From: Epiperipatus broadwayi
Lineage: Eukaryota; Onychophora; Udeonychophora; Euonychophora; Peripatidae
NCBI GenBank assembly: GCA_028023455.1
Contig: JAQFVV010006203.1
Location: forward strand, 11,818,348-11,882,347
Direction: 5' to 3'
Length of the DNA stretch: 64,000 nt
Position numbers and translations under genes: made by a program. Positions 37,406 to 48,495 of the stretch are shown here, in pieces. How positions within the stretch are numbered: position 1 is the first letter of the stretch; the number at the start of each line of letters is the position of its first letter. Below the pieces are notes generated by a model. It made no database searches and was not told the origin of the DNA. It saw nothing but the letters and a program-made list of their open reading frames with translations.

Positions 37406-37984
37406 TAGATTGAAATTAACCAATAAAAAGATATAATTTTGCCCTTAACTCCTTTCAAGTTATCCTTTTTCTAGATATTCAACAATAACTTACAAACAAT
37501 AATTATGGCATAAAAACGAATTTCTTATGAAGTTTCAAACAAAATTCTTGTTTCAGATGTAACAATAAAGACAGATGGATTTAACCTTCATATATATTAA
37601 TAGGAATCTTACCATCGGATTCAGGGCAACTTATGCATATTGTGCTCATCTGCTTTGCATAAGAAATTTGACAGCTATTAAGTTACATAAATGTAAATAA
37701 ATACAAACGATAAGTCTCATAGTTAGTATTGTTAAATCTCTGTATGCCTTTAATGGCAGAATGGAAGGACTTAATCTAGTCTTAGAAAATCGATTTTTTT
37801 TGGAATCTCTACGTGCTTTTATTTTTTCTTAATAGTTAAGTTGCTTTAAAAAATAAATAAATAACTGAATTCTTATATAAGTTTTAAGATTATTTAATTT
37901 CCAAACAACAAAAGATATTATAAATAATAGTAGTCACAAGAAAGCACGTACTAATGCAAAGTCCTACAAAAATATATTACAATA
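37406..37984. other. Unassigned DNA downstream of the actin gene
   Basis: Nothing was recognised between the inverted-repeat element and the candidate actin poly(A) signal. Confidence 0.4.
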
Positions 37985-37990
37985 TTTATT
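37985..37990 (-). terminator. Candidate poly(A) signal of the actin gene
   Basis: AATAAA on the minus strand, about 97 nt past the actin stop codon. Other A+T-rich hexamers nearby could also serve. Confidence 0.4.
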
Positions 37991-38086
37991 ACTTTTAATA
38001 AATAATAAAAAAAGGTAATAAATAACAATAAATTAAAAGCAGTTATAAATAAATAAGTACAAATACACGTTATCGTTATTGTCATT

Positions 38087-38412
38087 TTAAAAGCACTTGC
38101 GGTGGACAATAGCTGGTCCTGATTCATCATATTCTTCTTTTGTAATCCACATATTCTGAAACGTGCTGAGAGAACCTAGAATAGATCCACCAATCCAAAC
38201 GGAATATTTTCTTTCAGGAGGAGCGATAACTTTGATTTTAATTGTATTAGGCGCAAGTCTTTCTAATTCTTCGTGCAAACGTTTAGCCATTCCTGGTAAC
38301 ATTGTAGTACCTCCTGATAACACTATATTGCGATAGAAGTCTTTACGAATATCCATATCACATTTCATTATAGAATTATAAAGCAATTCATGAATTCCTA
38401 AAGATTCCATAC
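38087..38412 (-). CDS. Divergent actin, last exon (end of codon 268 to residue 375)
   Basis: The exon begins after a tattctag acceptor with GT completing Gly268, continues [18 protein letters not shown], and ends HRKCF and TAA. It gives 107 full codons, exactly the conventional number (residues 269-375). Conserved blocks include IVLSGGTTM (nucleotide-binding), [20 protein letters not shown] and the C-terminal [15 protein letters not shown] with Cys374. Departures from conventional animal actin cluster at 277-279 (LLY), 295-297 (R.I), Tyr306 to Leu, and 311-319 (a helix read as KRLHEELER). By hand about three quarters of residues match human beta-actin. Role: ATP-binding filament subunit of the cytoskeleton. 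Confidence 0.95.
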
Positions 38413-41042
38413 CTAGAATACAAAAAAATAATATTATTATGAATCTTTCAAAAATTATTTTACATTTCCTTAGAATTTAGGCTAGTTTACAAAATTAAAA
38501 CAAATATTCATACATTTCTTAGTAATGATGTATAAATATATAATCTATATAATATTACTTATAGCAACCCTCTACAAAAATTTATAAAATTATGGGTTTA
38601 TTTATGGTAAATTTTAATTAAAAATGATATATATATATATTGGCAAAATTAAACAGTGCTAAATAATATGTAATAATTTGGAGTAATGCCACTCCAAGCA
38701 CTCTATATGCTAAATATAATTAAAGGTCTACTATCATAATCTAACTGACTACGTAATCATGAGACTATAAATGAAAATTAGAGAGTTCACCACTCCAAAA
38801 TTTATGCATATAGATAATTACATCACACAACTTTAAATAATCAATTGAAGGTTGAAGGTATTTTCAAACTGAGAAACAAAAAACCATTGAAAAAAAAAGT
38901 ACAACTTATAAGAATAGTCACCATTGCCAGATAAAGGCTTTTATAATTTCCCTTTATGATGTTATCCTATAATAGAAATTAATAGGTGCATATTTACTAA
39001 CTAATAGTTGAATGAATAGCTGAATTTTCTTTAAACCGGAAACTTAAAAAAAATGTAAGCTATATAGAATATCTTAGAGTTTCTTTCAATTCTAAAATCC
39101 TTGTCAAAATAATGCTAATTGGATAGGCTAATGATTTCACTTCCCGAATTTTATATATACTATTTAAAGTTATTTCACTCATTCATGTAAGATCTGGAAG
39201 ACTTTTTAAACTTTTATATGTTATTATATTTATAAAAACAAGCAATCTTCTAAAATAAAATTAATATTGCTTGGCTTCAAATAATTTCATATTTATACCG
39301 TAGTAGAATTATTATTTTATATACAAATTCTATTGTCTTATCAAATCATTCAGGTGTAGGGGAGAATACGATAATAGTGTTTAATAGGGGAATACTATTT
39401 ATCAGGTAGTACAATTAGTTGAGATAAACCAAAGTAAAATTGTCAAACATTTGTTAATGTTATTTATATTAATTATCTCACATAGTAATTAATAAATTTT
39501 GCCTTACACTAAGGCTGATAATCATGTATATATTTATCATTTTGTAACAAGATATTATGTGTGAGTAATGTCATGAATAATGCTGATAAAAGCTATCACT
39601 TCTAAGTGCCATGGCAAGCCGGCTGAAGTTTTGAGCTTGCCTGGTTGCTTCAATGTATCCACAAATTACAATTCATAAAGTAATTCTATGCAGGTAAATC
39701 ATTGTTGATAAACAATCTATCTTCAAATGGACTTTAGCATTTATAGGCAACTCCTCTATCAAGATGAAATGTTGAATTCATTGGTCAAAATACTTGGTTA
39801 GCCTGTTTCTTAGCTATTTGTTTATGTGTTATTACTTAAATAATTAGTTGTACTAATTTCTGAAACTGAATTTCAGAAAACCCTATAAAGTGAATTATTG
39901 AGATTAAGCTTTGGATGAGTCCTTATCACTATACTTGGATTATATGGTTCTTGAGATAAGCTTGTGAATGCTTATGTTGTTTCTGTACTTTTTCATTATT
40001 CTCCAGTCTACTTTCATCATTATCTGAACTGGTTTCTGTAGTCTGGAGCCTGATATTCTGCTTGAATCATCATTATCATCATCATCATCTTTATAGTCAT
40101 ACTATAACTGATGTTTATGCCTGTGGTAGATGCTCTTTGTATTTGGTGGTCCTACTGAACATATAACAAAATATCTGGAAGCCAATCAACATATTATCGG
40201 TCTCATTTTTCCAATTTAACATAAGAGTCAAACAGATTTTTGTTCAAGATTTATAAGAATTATGACAATGGCTAATAGGATAGTTAGTTTTACTTTCTTC
40301 ATTGTATGGTTAGGTTCAACTTATAAAGTTAACACTGTTTGTTCTCAGACTTGATATCTGAATTAAAGAAGATCATCAGATTTTGTTACCATTTTTATTC
40401 TTTTGATTCCTAAATAACGGTTATGCTACCTTTTTATCATTTGCCAATACCTCCCAGTAGAAATGACTATTCATTGATCTCAGATAAATACATCTATTTA
40501 AATTTCAGAGTGTCAATCTATCATTCCAATAAATTGGATACAAGTCTTTTGAACATTTTATTTGGCCAACCCAATGGATCCATTTAATAACAGTTTAAAG
40601 AGTTGCGAAAAATCCAGTAGGCAATAGATTTTTTTTTTGTTAATTTGTGATATCATTTACAAATTTTTCAATATGAATATCTTGTTGATTGTTTAACATT
40701 AATTTTATTTCATTGTTTATTTATATATAGAATAGCGATCCTAGGTACAGTTTGGCATTAAAAGATCATAGGATATTTATGTTTAAAATTTATTATTATT
40801 GTGCCATGGCTCATTTTAACCATTATGTAGCTCAAGTAAATGACAGAGTCATGTCCTAATAATTTGCTATGTATCTGTGAAGCTGACCAGTACTTACAAA
40901 TATAATCTTTATTCTTGCCTTTGCAAAAATTGAATTTTGTTTATTTTGGTAATTTGTTATTATCTTACTGCTTAATTGTAGTAGATATTTGCTTTTTTTG
41001 CTATTTATGTAAAACTATGGATTTTTGGAACAATTTCTAACA

Positions 41043-41283
<241 letters not shown>

Positions 41284-42279
41284 ACAGTGCATCCATTTAT
41301 CCATCACGTTCCTTCTCCAAATATTTTTTAGTTGCCAATATGCTCGCACTTGTCAAACATGCGCGCACACACATTATTTATGTAATTGGCTGAACATGTG
41401 CCAACATTATAAATAATATATTAAAAACATTATAATAGAATATATATATTTTAATATTTATATGAGTAAACATAACATACTTTAAGAGTGGTTAGCATTG
41501 AAATAAGCAAGCAATAGATTTTTTAAAGATTTTTAAAACGTAGAATTATTATAATCTGAAAACCATGAAAACAATGGGTTTGTTAAAATAAATATTAAAT
41601 TATGTATTCTTTTATTAACTAATTGAATACTTTGATAAAATATCATTTAATAATATTTAATAAAGGTAAGATCTGTTCTGTAAACTCTGAATAAAAAGAA
41701 TATATTTTACATTAGTGTAATGGTCCAGGTTTTCCACCAGAAGAAAGGAAGATGCATCTAAGTACGATCTGATCTGACTTAGGGTCTTCGGTTAGAATGC
41801 TGCGATTGATGTGATGAAGTTCCTAACCAATGATCATGTCTACCCCCAATGGGCTAACTTTAGGTTTAATCATTAAATTCAGACACAATTTAGGGTAGTT
41901 CATCTGTACCTCTCCCCTCTTTCGGATTCCATTATGCCTCAGAATTCAAATCCAGGGAGAATGATGCCCTTGGCTCTCTTCAAAGTTGAATCTATTCTAG
42001 ACAGCAACCAATGCATAACTGCATAGATCCCAATTAAGTGAGAAAATCATCTAACCATACTATTATATTGTGATGTAAAAGAAAGTGTGTGTGCGTATGT
42101 ATATCCGGTTATGAAGTGATGGACATTGATGAATAAAGAACTCTGACAAACTAGAGACCATTTAATAAAGATCAAGTGAACAAAGTTTATTTAACTAACA
42201 CAATAAAAATTCCAAAGTCTTTTAACATGATATATATATATATAAATAAATAAATTTTAACGGTAAATACAATATTATA

Positions 42280-42342
42280 GTTTAAATTCTTTTGTAGCGC
42301 TTTTGATTACATGGTAATCCTCATCAGCTTTAACCGAATTTC
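42280..42342 (-). ncRNA. Hammerhead ribozyme motif, left Penelope arm (lacks G12)
   Basis: On the minus strand: stem I strand GAAATTC then GGTTAAAG; core CTGATGA (42327-42321) with one extra G; stem II GATTAC-CAT-GTAATC (42319-42305); AAAA (42304-42301) where GAAA is expected; self-complementary GCGC for stem III; TA as the cleavage dinucleotide (42296-42295); then CAAAAGAATTT, whose GAATTT pairs with AAATTC. The loss of the G of GAAA removes the residue known as the general base (G12). It lies 18 nt past the ORF end. Confidence 0.6.
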
Positions 42343-42360
42343 AAATTTTCAAACTTAATG

Positions 42361-42658
42361 TTAGGTATATATTTCCATAAGCTGTGTATGGCCATTCGCA
42401 ACTTGCCTATTAATAACATCATTCTTATATTTATCAATTAATATTGCCTCTTTAATTTTCCTTTTTTTATGATTTCTTTCTTCCATTAATATTTTTATTT
42501 CATTACTATTAAATATAAATTTATAATTACAAGTTTTTTCATGGTCAAAAAACACTATTTACATTATTTTTAATTCGATTATATAATAATTGATGCTCCC
42601 TCAATTTTTTTTCCACAGAACATCTTGATTCACCGATGTAAAATTTCTGACATCCACA
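42361..42658 (-). pseudogene. Penelope-like GIY-YIG endonuclease fragment, left copy
   Basis: It reads CGCQKFYIGESRCSVEKKLREH from 42658, so it contains the YIG half of the GIY-YIG motif (FYIGES) and the following R-x-x-x-x-x-L-REH helix. Compared with the right copy it lacks about 19 bp after REHQLLYN, which puts the remainder (FFDHEKTCNYKF, then the KKRKIKEAI block) in another frame. It is a C-terminal fragment of the element's nicking endonuclease and is inactive. Confidence 0.75.
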
Positions 42659-42942
42659 TGAAATCATGTTCTGTGAAAAAAAGATTGAGGGAGCATCAAT
42701 TATTATATAACGGAATTAAAAATAACATAAATAGTCAATTTAATACAGCTTCAGTGTTTTTTGACCATGAAAAAACTTGTAATTATAAATTTATATTTAA
42801 TAGTAATGAAATAAAAATATTAATGGAAGAAAGATATCATAAAAAGAGGAAAATTAAAAAGGCAATATTAATTGATAAATATAAGAATGATGTTATTAAT
42901 AGGCAAGTTGCGAATACAACCATACACAGGAAATATATGTAA
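42625..42942 (+). pseudogene. Penelope-like GIY-YIG endonuclease fragment, right copy
   Basis: The frame is open from the junction to TAA at 42940-42942. From about 42661 it encodes SCSVKKRLREH, FFDHEKTCNYKF, SNEIKILMEERYHKKRKI and a basic C-terminus. That is the downstream half of a Penelope GIY-YIG domain and its tail. The GIY-YIG motif itself is not in this copy: sequence before about 42661 belongs to the opposite-strand copy. The frame is intact but 5'-truncated, so not functional. The hammerhead motif follows at 42961. Confidence 0.75.
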
Positions 42943-42960
42943 CATTAAGTTTGAAAATTT

Positions 42961-43023
42961 GAAATTCTGTTAAAGCTGACAAGGATTACCACGTAATTGA
43001 AAGTGCTACAAAAGAATTTAAAC
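42961..43023 (+). ncRNA. Hammerhead ribozyme motif, right Penelope arm (lacks G8)
   Basis: It has the same 63-nt layout as the left arm: GAAATTC...TTAAAG; core CTGACAA (42976-42982) instead of CTGATGA; extra G; stem II GATTAC-CAC-GTAATT with one G-U pair; intact GAAA (42999-43002); GTGC; TA; and CAAAAGAATTT closing stem I with AAATTC. The A at the sixth core position replaces G8, known as the general acid. Read together, the two arms imply a fully canonical ancestral core. Confidence 0.6.
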
Positions 43024-43925
43024 TATAATATTGCATTTACCATTAAAATTTATTTATTTATATATATAATATTTTATAACGGGTACTGTATTTTACATTT
43101 AATATATATATATATTTGCATGCATGTATCATATATGTATCTTTATCATATTGACAAATAAATATATTTATTACCCCATTGGTTCCATGATAGATATACA
43201 TACTGAAACACTAAAGATATTTACAAATAAAAAAAGTATAACAAAAGAAAAATCATTAGTTCATCACTATAATGAATGGGAAGTTAGTTGATTATTTACA
43301 ATGTTATTTACAGGTATATGTGTTAGCTTTGTGAGTCATTTCCGGTTGTAGAGATTCTGTTCATCTTGTGGGGCTCCCCTTGGCTATGTACAAGTTTCCT
43401 ACAATATGTAGAAAAGTGCATTCATGCAAGAATATTGGTCATTCTTACTGAATAAACAAATATGTATATCTTAGTTAACAACAAAAAAAAATAAACAAAC
43501 AAACTCTGAACTGTAGCAAGTGTATGGTCTTAATAAGAAACAATATCAAGTAAAATCTTACCTCATTCCATATTGTTTTAAAGATGATGATACCCAGTGT
43601 CAGATCATTACAGAGGGAGAGCTAATCTAAATTTTATTCAATAATAATAAAAAAATTAACTTAACAACCTCTCCTCTCCATGCTTTCTCGATTCTAGCTA
43701 CAGTGGACTCTTCGAAGTGATAGATATTTCGGTTCCCATATGTGGAAGTGAGATAAAAACAAAATGCTACAAATATATATAAAATACATAGCAATTTAAA
43801 CTTTCCTCGAATTATTCAGAATAGAGATCATGGATTTGGCAAGTACTATCCCTCACAGATACACTTTATAGCTGTTCTGGTCCTCTTTCCTCGGCAAGTC
43901 ATGCATTGCTCACAGGAAATCCTTG

Positions 43926-45159
43926 GCAAGTTGCTTGTAATGACATTTCTTTCTTCATGTTATTATTTCATTCTGTATCCATTCTGAGGTTTGAGAAAGA
44001 CATTTGATGTTTAAGCAGGCATTATATATAGATGAACATTATGGTCAGGGCTAACAACACTTCGGTTTCGCAACAATATTAAATTAGCCGGAGCACATCA
44101 TTTTGCAGTTCATAAAATATTTAACTTTTTTTGATTCCCTGTTTGGCATTCAATAAATTTTACAAGAAATGAATTATTTCATTCTTCATATATATATGCT
44201 GATAATCTATTTCTTGATTTTATTCGCCTTCGAATAATCAATAATCACGTAGTTCTTTTATTTTAAATATCCATTTAAATCAGTTTGACTAATTTTATTC
44301 AATTGACTAATTTTATTCAATTGTGTGAATCTATTAAAACTTTTTTTTATTTAATTATTGGATTGTTCAAATAAGTCGTCCGTATTCTCTGATAATTGAA
44401 TATTCTATTTTCTGATGTAGGTATTGTACAGCTCTTGTGTCCTTTTAAACAAAGTAAAAAGATGATGGAAATCAACTGAGTTTGTTTTTATACTGCCCTC
44501 ATTACCCATTGTTTAGTAAGCTTATATTTCATTTCCTCTTTCATCAATATATATGTACTTTTTGTTACTCATGTCATGTTGATGGAAAGTAAAATACGAT
44601 TACGTAATAGAATTCTGTTTTCACCTTCCACATCTGGTTACCTAGTGACTGGCTTGATTAGGTCATTATGATGTCTACCAAGTCTAAACCTTGTATAATG
44701 ATGTAAGATATTGACATTTAGTTCATTGTTTGTATATATATATATATATATATGGCTGGTCTCTTTCTTTCAGCTGAGGGAATTAAATTTATTGAGACGT
44801 TTTTTCCTTAATATCGCATTTGATAAAATAAATGTTGGTTGTGCATCTAGATATATAGATATATATATATATATGTGTTTACTATCTAAGTGATAATACA
44901 CATTTAACTATCCATTAATATGAATTTATATTTTAGATGAGTTTAATTTGGTGAATAATGCACTATGAATGAAGGCTGATGCCAATCGGATTGTAAGCTA
45001 ACCTTACATTAGGAAAGCCTCGTTAATATTTTTACCATTAATTTTATTTCTTCTTTTCTCTAAATTCAACTCATATTTTATACTACATAATCAAATTACT
45101 ACATTGTATTATTGAATTTTAAAATAGTTTTTAATTACTAAAAGTCTAAAAAATCTTAC
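43926..45159. other. Rest of the codon-268 intron, nothing recognised
   Basis: Mostly A+T-rich sequence with short (TA)n runs at about 44736-44752 and 44858-44872. No gene was seen. Confidence 0.45.
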
Positions 45160-45598
45160 CAATAAAAGATGGTTGATATAAAACTTCAGGACACCTGAAA
45201 CGTTCATTTCCTATAGTGATGACATGTCCATCTGGTAATTCATAACCTTTTTCTAAACCAAATTGTGTTGCATAATTTGACATTTCATCTTCAAAGTTTG
45301 GTGCTAAGTAGCAAAGTTTTTCTTTAAGGTCCCGCACTATTTCGATGCCTGCACTAGTAGAAAAAGAATATCCTCGTTCATATAAAATCCTTGATAAATA
45401 TATTGTAAGGTCCCTTCCTGCTAAATCCATTTTGTCTATAGCATGAGGTAAGGAATATCCTTCATAAATAGGTATTGTATGTGTGACACCATCTCCAATG
45501 TCAAGCACTATTCCTGTTGTTCGGCCAGAGGCATATAATGACAGAACCCCTTGAATAGCAACATACATTGCTGGACAGTTGAAATTTTCAAAAATAAT
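45160..45598 (-). CDS. Divergent actin, exon for residues 122 to 268 (first base)
   Basis: The acceptor is atttttag|ATT at 45599 and the donor ATTG|gtaagat at 45160. At 439 nt it encodes 146 codons plus one base, the exact conventional length. It starts [19 protein letters not shown]. Gln137, Asp154, Asp157 and the GDGVTH loop, Lys213-Glu214 and ERFRCPE are present. Unusual changes: Ser155 to Ile in the second phosphate loop (LDIGDG), Asp187 to Ile, E205-R206 to G-I, and a rewritten 228-235 segment (SNYATQFG) on the outer face of subdomain 4. No stop or indel, so the gene looks functional but specialised. Confidence 0.96.
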
Positions 45599-45883
45599 CT
45601 AAAAATTATTTATATATAATCTATTAAAATTATTTATTTACACCCTATATAAAATTTACAAAAACTTTTATTTGATAATATCTGACATTGTTTGATGATA
45701 TATCACTAACCTTCTTTAAGAGGATAGTTAATTGCCCTCAAATATTGCTATATAGAAGACAATAAGTTCTAAAAAAATTTATAGAGATATTTAATAAATT
45801 AATATTTACATATTGTATATGAATATGGTCTATCACATGTATTGTCACATAAGTTGAATGATGCTTCAGAATGATAATTGTAA

Positions 45884-46059
45884 AGAGGCAAAACTCTCCA
45901 TACAGTAGTGCCACTCAGTGCAAGCTACAGTAAACAATGGATGAAGGAAGGTTTATGCATAAAGTCCCTATCTAATGCCTATTCATTCAATATATCAAAA
46001 CTAGTTTCTAATTTGTGGCTTGCACTGAGTGGCACTACTGTATGGAAAATTTTACCTCT
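45884..46059. mobile_element. Fold-back / MITE-like element, family A, copy 2
   Basis: The ends read agaggcaaaactctccatacagtagtgccactcagtgcaagc and the near inverse ggcttgcactgagtggcactactgtatggaaaattttacctct. The termini match the 370-bp copy at 800-1169, but this one is only 176 bp and its middle is shorter. tgtaa occurs on both sides (with one extra g on the right) and may be a target duplication. Confidence 0.7.
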
Positions 46060-47018
46060 GTGTAAATAGCTTGTGTAAGCTTACAGAATGGTAATCATGT
46101 GATGAGTGCTTTAATAATAATTGCACTATAAGATGTAAGAGCTCTAAGAAATTGGTATTCTTTTAAACTGTTTTACATGTATAAACTGAATAAATTTTAT
46201 TTGCCATAGCATATTAATTTTGTGTATAGTGCTTGCTAGTTGTCAATGTCAAAGTTGTGCGAACATTTAAGTCTGATAAAATATAATGCCATAGCTGATC
46301 ACACTTGCTATTTTCTTATAGATGATATTACTGTGAATGAAAGTTATGTTTTCAAATCATCTTTGATATGATCAAACCACTCAATCTGTTTTTTTTTCAG
46401 ATACATATAGTTTTTAGTTGTCAATTCACTACAATAACTGCTTGAGTGATCTAAGTTACCTGAATAATGAAAGAATAGCAGATATGATTAGACAAATATC
46501 AGTACAACTTTGATATTAACACCAAGAAGCTATATACGTCTAGATATTTTTGTTTATTATGAAGAGTCTCATGGTTAGATAGTCTATCTACCATCTTGGA
46601 ATTCTTGGGAAAAAATTTTAAACTTTTGCATATTCTATCAGGCTTAATATTTTTTAAGTTTATGGACATCTGGAAATTGATAATTTTGGTGAATATTTTC
46701 TTTTTTCTACAAGTATATCAAATGATCTTGGGTAAATTGTTCTATTGAATCAAGGTTTTACTTTTTAAATATTATTATAAATTAGAATTCAGATTGTTTT
46801 TTTTCTAAAATTCTCCTAATTTCAAAGTTTCTAGTATCATTAATATCTATCAGAATAAAAATATGTTTAAATTTATTGACTATGCCATACCTAAAGTTTA
46901 AAGTTAAAGTAAGCCATAAACCAATGTTATATGTGAAGAATACTTCTTTTAATTAAGGAGAAAGTTGTTGTATAGTCATAATTATTCCTCTTGTATATTA
47001 TTTACTAAATGCACACTT

Positions 47019-47020
<2 letters not shown>

Positions 47021-47056
<36 letters not shown>
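47021..47056 (+). repeat. (CA)n(TA)n microsatellite
   Basis: acacac repeats run directly into tatata repeats. Confidence 0.85.
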
Positions 47057-48164
47057 GAAAACCAGTCCTCTGGTTGAAATATTATATTATTTTTTGGATT
47101 TATAAGTCTTTTTTTGTTTTTATATATAATATAAAATATGCTTTGTTAAATATATATCATCAGCATATTCATTATATATATTGTTCTGGGAATTATCAAA
47201 TGTCCATGCACAAGTTTTCTGTTAAGAGCATTACAGCAGGTATATATATATATATAAAAGTAAGTTTGTATATATAAATTGTATCATAATTAAGCATAAC
47301 AAATATATAAACGTGCTACATTAATAATGAAAGTTAGGTTTAGCAAATAATACCCACACACATCAGTTAAAAGACACAGCAAAATTGATAAAGAAATATT
47401 ATACGCAAACACATACGCCTATAATAAGTTCATGTATTTTTTTATATTTTATTTCTCTTTTCTTGTATATTGTTATATTACATGTAATTTGATAGTTATA
47501 TATTTTTCCTTTCTCTGAAAAACACACAAATGGAGAAAAGCAAATTTTATTAATCAAATTGGTCACGTGTTGAAACATATTGGTAAAAGTGTATAATTAA
47601 AGTAATTGTTCCAACATACTTGCATATTTTTGGTTTTAAGTACTTTTCTAAAAACTTTGTAATCTTGTTCTGTAATCAAAGAATTTTGATTGCTTCAGTA
47701 AAAATCTGTAATCAAAAAAGCAGAATTGTTGTTAATAAATGTTGTAATTAATATGTCTTTTTTTTTCTTAGATAAAATAAAAATTCTTTTGAATTAATAT
47801 TAGTTAAAACAAGTAGTGAGAATCCAAGATGGAAACTAAGTATTAAAATCCTGTTATACAGAGTTTAAACAAAGGAAAACGGCAAAATAGAAAGGAAGGT
47901 TTATGATCCAAATGAATAACTCAAATAAAAGGTTGGCTGACTCATACTTCTTAGGTGGGATACCTAAATTGATACTGAAATGAGTGGGTTTGATGAGATT
48001 TAGGCAGTGTGTGGGATTCAGTCGTTCTTGATTATTCATTCACTACTTTTGGCTTTGGAATTCTCTAGTCATTCAGACCCTAAGAGAGATTCATTTTTCT
48101 TACATGATCCATTGGACTAGAACTATCGCTGATATTCCTAGAAAGAACCTATTAGACAATTCTT

Positions 48165-48495
48165 TTAAGAACTAATGCCATATTGCAGATACAGATAATT
48201 AATGCCAGAGTGATAACATCCTGAAATTTCTGTGATTCTCCACCCAACAAGAAAAAAAAATGAAACAATCAACCAGACATACCAGCATAATGACTGTGGG
48301 GTAGACAACCAGCCAGTGCAGCTGCCCTTTCTCTGTCCAAATTGCCAAGATGTGACCATGCCAGTTCCAAGCAGTCATGAAGTTGATGAAGACCACCCCT
48401 ACCTATGCCTTGATGACATGAAACTCCTGCTGCACAGCCAGATGATTTTAAGCCCACACAAAGCCCAGTCAGAAGAAGTCAAATATGCCTGAATA
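48165..48495. other. G+C-richer island with overlapping open frames on both strands
   Basis: About 260 bp are close to balanced in base composition inside very A+T-rich intron. The plus strand is open from 48232 to TGA at 48490 without an ATG start (DVTMPVPSSHEVDEDHPYLC, CPNC and LLLHSQMILSPHKAQ can be read). The minus strand has two long frames, one with hydrophobic stretches (LVVYPTVIMLVCLVDCFIFF) broken upstream by stops. No family is recognised on either strand. It could be a retroposed gene fragment, part of a mobile element, or an exon of a nested gene. Confidence 0.4.

Larger units (their letters stand above)
42236..43068. mobile_element. Penelope-like element: two 5'-truncated copies head-to-head
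   Basis: The left arm (minus sense, to 42623) and right arm (plus sense, from 42666) are near-complements, separated by 42 bp that belong to the left copy. Each arm runs from the C-terminal GIY-YIG endonuclease codons, through a short 3' region with a hammerhead-type motif, to the shared end ttaccgttaaaatttatttatttatatata. Inverted or tandem partial copies and hammerhead motifs are known features of Penelope-like retroelements. The reverse transcriptase domain is absent. It is inserted in dispersed repeat R1. Confidence 0.8.
41715..43925 (+). repeat. 1.4-kb dispersed repeat, family R1, copy 2, with an insertion
   Basis: It matches 5135-6540 on both sides of a Penelope-like inverted repeat at 42236-43068, so that element jumped into a pre-existing R1 copy. 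No coding sequence belongs to R1 itself. Confidence 0.6.
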
